Shown here in pieces: positions 7,694 through 12,406 of a stretch of DNA of 12,406 nucleotides (positions within the stretch are counted from its first letter, which is position 1; each line of letters starts with the position of its first letter). The notes beneath the pieces are model-generated. The model ran no database searches. It saw nothing but the letters and a program-made list of their open reading frames with translations, and was not told the DNA's origin. This DNA is from Funneliformis mosseae (lineage: Eukaryota; Glomeromycota; Glomeromycetes; Glomerales; Glomeraceae). Position numbers and translations under genes: made by a program. The stretch lies in NCBI GenBank assembly GCA_910592005.1, contig CAJVPP010003171.1, forward strand, positions 1 through 12,406, written 5' to 3'.

Positions 7694-10635
7694 ATGGTTG
7701 ATTTAAAATCGACTGCTTCGATATTGAGTTATGAGAAAAATCTTGAAGAACAACACAAACGAGCAGGCCGGGTATGACAAATAAGAAGAATCGTTTTTCG
7801 CAAATCTCTTTAATAGCTCTAATTGATGATAATATTTTCAGAGCGTTGGAGTCATTGCTACATTATTCATGTCTTTTAGAACTTTAGGTATTTTTACACG
7901 TGACTTTGTATTTAAAGATAGTCCGATCCAAATTTGGCGAATTTGCTTAACCAAAAAAATATAATCATCACAAGGTATTATTTATGGAGATATTGGCACA
8001 TCTCCCTTATATGTACTTTCGGCAATTTTTCCTGATCCACCTGAAGATGCCCGTGATGTTATCGGTAAGACCCCACTTTACAGACGAATATAATTTTTTG
8101 ATGTATTAATTATTATATTGATTCTCTATAGGCATTTGTTCTTTAATTTTCTGGTCATTGGTATGTGTCGCATTTCATTTAATTCTCTTTTATTTTTTTA
8201 TTTTTTTTTGACCAGTTTCTTAAATATATTTAATTATGTTATCCATAAGACTATCGTGCCAATGATAAAATATGTTTTCATTGTTTTGAGAGCAGATGAT
8301 AATGGGGAAGGTGGCACGTTTGCCTTTTACTCAATATTGAACAAGTAAGGCAATTCTGTTTTGCTAAATTAAAAAATCTTTATACAATCAATTCTAATTT
8401 TACATGTGATTATAATGATTCAAGATATTCGGGTTTAAGTGTAAACGGCGAGAGTAGATCAGATGATAATTCAATTGTGAGATACGATACCAGCTCAACC
8501 CATAGCTTCAAGCAACCAAATTTTATAGCGCGTTCCAAACTTATACAAAATGCGTTGCTAATCATTGTTTTATTTGGTGCATCCTTGGTAATGAGCGATG
8601 GACTATTAACCCCAGCTGTGTCTGTAATATCCGCAGTAGAGGGAATTGCAATTAAAGCCCCATCGTTAGAAACATACATAGTTCCCATCAGTTGGTAGTA
8701 AATTAATTTTTAAATCTTTTATACTTTTTGTGTAAAAAAAAAAAAAATTGAATTCTGATTCAAAAGTTTATTTTGTATTTTAAAGCGCGATCATCGTTCT
8801 ATTGTTTTTGGCTCAACGATTCGGCACAAACAAGGTCGGGGATTGGTTTGCCCCAATCGTTTTCTTGTGGCTAGTGACGATCGCATCTACTGGAATATGG
8901 AATATTACAAAACATCCAGATATTTTGAGATCATTCAATCCATATAATATCTTTGATTACTTTATTCGCAATAAAGGGTTGGGATTCAACAGTCTCGGTG
9001 GGGTTTTGCTATCCATAACGGGAGTTGAAGCCTTGTATGCTGATTTGGGTCACTTCAATCGCATTTCTATCCAACTTTCTTTTCCGCTCTTTGTTTATCC
9101 TACGTTGACCTTGGCTTATCTTGGACAGGGCGCCCGTATAATCTTGGATCCTTCCATTGTCAAACCAAACGCATTTTGGAATTCAGTACCAGATAACGAT
9201 TTGGTTTATTGGATAACTTTTGTTTTTGCTACTCTGGCAACGATTATCGCTTCTCAGGCAATGATCTCTGCCACATTCTCATTAATACATCAAGCGGTGC
9301 AACTGGAATGTTTTCCGAGAGTTAAAGTAAGTTCTTTAACCTTGATATTTTTTCCCTTGAACGTTATAAACTATGATTTGATTTGAAATTTTTAAATTTT
9401 TATTTGAAGATCATACACACTTCAAAGATTTCAGAAGGACAAATTTATATTCCCGAGGTAATTTGTTTAGAAATTATTCACGTAAAAGATGAGGAAAAAA
9501 AAAAAAAAGAATAAAATTGACTTGCAACCTTTTTTTTTTTTTTTTAAATATTTTATAGATTAATTACTTCCTTATGATAATTATTGTGATAATTTGTATT
9601 GTTTTCAAAGAATCCGCCAACCTAACTAACGCTTACGGGGTCGCGGTTGGTTCTGTGATGGTCATTACAACAATTCTGATATCTATAACAATTTGCGTTG
9701 TTTGGAAACTTCCGATAATATTATCTATAACTTTCCTATTGATATTTGGTATAATTGATTTATCATTCTTGATTTCTACCCTTCGTAAAATTCATGAAGG
9801 TGGTTGGTTTACACTTTTATTGGCGATTATTATTTGTTTGATTATGATTATTTGGAAATGGGGTTCGCGCCTCAAATTTCAACACGCGTTAAAGTCAAAA
9901 ACGAAACTTGAACACATTTTTGTTAACGACGACGAACCAGATAAAGGGGATGAAGAAATGATAGAGAAAGATGTTTCGATTGACCCAAGTTCTAAAATAG
10001 CAATCGGTGAAATGGAGCCATCAAATGAACTGGTAGATGGAAATTCAACCACCAAAGAAATGAATTTTGGTGAAATAAAAATTCGAAAAGATGTTAATAA
10101 AAGTCAAATACGACTCGCGAGCAGTGGATTTCAAGTTAGTAGATTACCGGGTATTGGAATGTTTTACAATGAAGTGGGATTCGGTGTTCCACTTACATTT
10201 CGACACTTTATACAACATTTCCCGGCGGTACCACAAATTCTCATATTCATTACAATACGTCCCGTTGCGATTCCATACGTGGGTGATGACGATCGCCTGG
10301 TCGTGAGAAAAGTTAGTAATTATGACGGTTGTTATAATATAATTGCCCGTTATGGTTATATGGAGAAGATTTCACAAGGACAAGAATTTGTGAAAAAGAT
10401 GCTCGAATCAATTCATAAATTTGATCCCACTCATGAAGGCCTATTGGAAAAGTCAAATCATGTGACATATGTAGTTGGTCAACAACACCTTCACCCTAAA
10501 TTAAATGCTTCTTGGTTGAAAAGATTATTAATTTATTGTTACGTCTTTTTAGTTAATAATTCAAGACAATTATACGGAAATTGGAACATTCCAATCGAGG
10601 ATGTCGTTGATGTCGGCATGAAAATAACTTTATAA
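7694..10635 (+). CDS. HAK/KUP/KT-family potassium transporter (9 exons, 757 aa)
   Basis: Exons: 7694-7771, 7842-7887, 7975-8064, 8132-8160, 8250-8344, 8425-8694, 8786-9326, 9410-9457, 9559-10635; all eight introns are GT-AG and the joins keep frame. HAK proteins import K+ across the plasma membrane, and in fungi often act as high-affinity K+/H+ symporters. Hallmarks in order: [10 protein letters not shown] (45-54), NGEGGTFA (99-106), [16 protein letters not shown] (171-186), [12 protein letters not shown] (282-293) and [14 protein letters not shown] (416-429). Hydrophobic segments run from about 27 to 498 and fit the family's 12 helices. The cytosolic tail starts near 499, has an acidic linker (about 519-576), then the conserved [10 protein letters not shown] (595-604) and [17 protein letters not shown]. 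Length is normal. The small exons 2, 4 and 8 rest on motif continuity. The start is the first ATG, 26 codons before the conserved [10 protein letters not shown]; an upstream non-coding exon is possible. No broken or missing part is seen. K+ is the family substrate and was not shown here. Confidence 0.93.
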
Positions 10636-10815
10636 CGAAACGTTTAAATTGTTTTAAATTTTATTTCTTAAATAAAGTGATAATTGTAATTAACGACTTT
10701 TCTAAAAAAAAAAAAGAAAAAGAAAAAGAAAAAAATATATATACTGTATATACAGATAATCGAGTTGATGATGATACAAAGCGAAATAATTTGAAAGTAT
10801 TCAACTTTCACATGC
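10636..10815. terminator. Shared 3' region of two convergent genes
   Basis: The transporter (plus) and the small gene (minus) end 180 bp apart. AATAAA at 10671-10676, 36 bp after the transporter stop, is a likely poly(A) signal. It is followed by an A/G simple repeat (AAAAAG units, about 10705-10733) and the palindrome CTGTATATACAG (10744-10755). Overlapping 3' UTRs are plausible but not shown. Confidence 0.45.
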
Positions 10816-11326
10816 TTATTTATTTTTCAATGTCACAGAACCTTCATTAGATTCAGTTTCAACAGAATTGGTTTCACGGTTAAGAGTTTCAAATTCTTCC
10901 GGATCCACAACTTGTAATTTCCCTAACTTGCCAATATCTCTATTAGTCTCTGCCGCTTTTGCGTTCTGAACTTTTTCTTTATCATATTTAGGCATATTAT
11001 CAAAATATTCGTAATGTTCATCCAATTCCGCAAGTTCGTCCGTGGGCCTTCCCCAATTATGTTGACCACCTCCTTCCTATAAAGGATGACCATTGAGTTT
11101 TTTAAAGGAGGAGAAAAAAATTCCCTAAAAATAGATACGAAACCTTTTTTGGCATTCCTCTTGCATCCAATAATCCACTCCTAAAAAAATAGTTTTTAAT
11201 TATTTAATTATTTTCACATAAAAACTGTTTTAAAATGATGATGATTATTATTTACCTTTGAAGATGACGGTCTTTGTTTTGAACAGCGGGAATGGCACTC
11301 TTGGCATTTCGTTTTGAACGAGTCAT
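10816..11326 (-). CDS. Small Stf2/Tma10/Stm1-like protein with GGGxxNWG motif (3 exons, 122 aa)
   Basis: On the minus strand, exons 11326-11256, 11180-11144 and 11076-10816 join in frame by two GT-AG introns (75 and 67 bp). The protein starts MTRSKRNAK and is basic at first. It has MPKKEGGGQHNWGRPTDEL at 33-51, then a charged, acidic tail rich in E, N, K and T. The sequence looks soluble and largely disordered, with no signal peptide or membrane segment. GGGxxNWG followed by P-x-D-E is typical of the HABP4/PAI-RBP1 group, including yeast Stf2 and Tma10, which also begin MTR and carry KKxGxGKGNWGKPGDE. Those proteins are linked to ribosomes, stress and desiccation. The family call rests on this short motif, so the function is tentative. 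The first ATG gives MTR; no frame extends it upstream convincingly. It is convergent with the K+ transporter. Confidence 0.72.
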
Positions 11327-11358
11327 TTTTCTTTATGATTTTTACAATTGTTCAAATA

Positions 11359-11398
11359 GTAAAAGAAAAAAAGGTTGGGGGGAAGGGAATGAGAAAAG
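11359..11398 (-). promoter_or_regulatory. Polypyrimidine tract upstream of the small minus-strand gene
   Basis: On the minus strand this is an almost pure C/T run, centred on six C, ending 33 bp before the start codon. Pyrimidine-rich stretches are common at fungal transcription starts. The placement suggests core promoter or 5' UTR, by inference only. Confidence 0.35.
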
Positions 11399-12332
11399 TG
11401 TATATTTATAAACATGGATTAATCACGCAAAATTATGTCGGATGGTAAAATTAATTCATCATAAATAATAAATCATTTGAGAGGGCGTTTATTAGTTTAT
11501 TTTTGATAAGTAACAAAAATTGCTATGATATCGAAATTTCCTCATAGATTTTTCACGTGATCATCAATATAGACTAAAAAAAAAAAACGAACAATTTAAT
11601 TTTAAAATGGTTTAGACTGAATGAGTTTGTTCCGTTATTTCTGCGGGTCGGTTAATCGTTAACTTGACGTTAAATCCTTGCTCTTAATAATATCAGTGAT
11701 ACGAAAGGAAGAAGTAAAATGATGATGCAATGATTGGTAATAACTAGTTATTTCGTACGACCAAAAAAATTTCATATATAAATATCCGTATATTTTAAAT
11801 ATAATATATATTATATTTGTATGCTTATATATTTTTTTTTATCAAAAAAAAAGTCATTCATTCCAAAAGTTCAAAAATGATTTGATAAGCGTTCTTCAGT
11901 TGTAACTAGAGTATGACGTATTACGTATTGGGTTCCCGGTTACATAAACTTCCAAATCTAGTCAAGATCGTGAATTTAGATAACAAATCACGTGATTTAA
12001 AGAAAAATTGTAAAAGAAATGAGATCATAATAATGTATTTATTGTATAGAATGAGTAATTAATTGAGAAATATGATTATAATAATGTAATTAAACGGAAA
12101 AAAGTATATAAACTTTAAATAAAATTATTAGATATAATGAAAATTAAATAAGAGATTTTATAAATTCAAAAATAATATTTTTGTATTTTTAAATAAATTA
12201 TTTACTTAGATTATAAGGATTTGCAGGCAAATTTGCTTGCTAATTTAATTTATAATTATTTAAAATAACCTATAATAATAAAGGTAATATATTTAAAAAG
12301 ATATTTTTTATTTTAAATCTTAATTTGTAATA
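11399..12332. other. Gene-free spacer with E-box palindromes
   Basis: No gene is seen on either strand. TCACGTGA occurs at 11553-11560 and again inside the 14-bp palindrome AAATCACGTGATTT (11985-11998), 227 and 659 bp upstream of the minus-strand start. CACGTG boxes bind bHLH factors in fungi, so they are candidate regulatory sites. Other structures are a perfect 22-bp A/T palindrome at 11797-11818, TGACGTATTACGTA near 11914, and the near-palindrome GCAGGCAAATTTGCTTGC (12223-12240). Composition falls back to almost pure A/T after about 12000. Confidence 0.4.
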
Positions 12333-12406
12333 CAGTCAACTCTTTCTACAACGAATTTTGATATAACGAATTTTACAATACAACGGATTTTCAGTGTCAG
12401 ACAGAT
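12333..12406. mobile_element. Terminal end of a second pogo/Tigger-like transposon (partial)
   Basis: Starts CAGTCAACTCTTTCTACAAC right after TA (12331-12332) and runs off the window. It matches the inverted end at 1-114 in 18 of the first 22 bases. Three 12-bp repeats follow: ACAACGAATTTT (12348-12359), ATAACGAATTTT (12363-12374) and ACAACGGATTTT (12380-12391). They keep CpG, unlike the relics in the AT block, so this copy may be younger. The transposase, if any, lies beyond the window. Confidence 0.6.

Noticed and set aside
8410..8688. Minus-strand open frame of 92 codons
   Set aside because: It is antisense to exon 6 of the K+ transporter, whose sense frame shows clear family motifs.
10091..10306. 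Plus-strand open frame of 71 codons
   Set aside because: It is an out-of-frame shadow inside the last transporter exon.
5840..11326. A novel multi-gene system
   Set aside because: The three genes belong to unrelated housekeeping-type families with separate promoters and mixed strands. Nothing links them functionally.

Overview
The window looks like nuclear DNA of an early-diverging fungus. The genes are cut by many short GT-AG introns (13 in three genes, 67 to 101 bp). The coding DNA is only moderately AT-rich, while the non-coding DNA is extremely AT-rich and full of homopolymers. One gene is a fungal HAK/KUP potassium transporter. A Glomeromycotina (arbuscular mycorrhizal) fungus is my best guess, from composition and style of introns and repeats only; another AT-rich early-diverging fungus cannot be excluded.

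Layout. Positions 1-114 are the terminal piece of a pogo/Tigger-like DNA transposon ending next to a TA. From about 117 to 5580 there is no gene: this is a block of nearly pure A/T with almost no CpG. It holds nested inverted repeats (1371-2092), three clusters of a ~50-bp hairpin-forming tandem repeat (2674-3030, 3842-3995, 4352-4575), a complete 182-bp TA-flanked MITE (3167-3348) and a small foldback (3540-3642). Composition changes near 5580, where a compact gene island begins.

The island has three intron-containing genes. Plus strand 5840-6970 (4 exons, 296 aa) is a pirin with all four metal ligands. Plus strand 7694-10635 (9 exons, 757 aa) is a HAK/KUP-family K+ transporter. Minus strand 11326-10816 (3 exons, 122 aa) is a small protein with a GGGxxNWG motif like that of the Stf2/Tma10/Stm1 (HABP4/PAI-RBP1) ribosome-associated proteins. 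The last two are convergent and share a 180-bp 3' region. From 11327 to 12332 there is no gene, only AT-rich spacer with two TCACGTGA boxes and palindromes. A second pogo-like terminal repeat starts at 12333 after a TA and runs out of the window.

The three genes have no evident shared pathway: a redox/transcription cofactor, a plasma-membrane K+ transporter and a putative translation-associated factor. That is normal for a eukaryotic gene island between repeat-rich blocks. I see no operon, CRISPR array, toxin system or viral gene. The most distinctive material is the repeat architecture of the AT-rich block.
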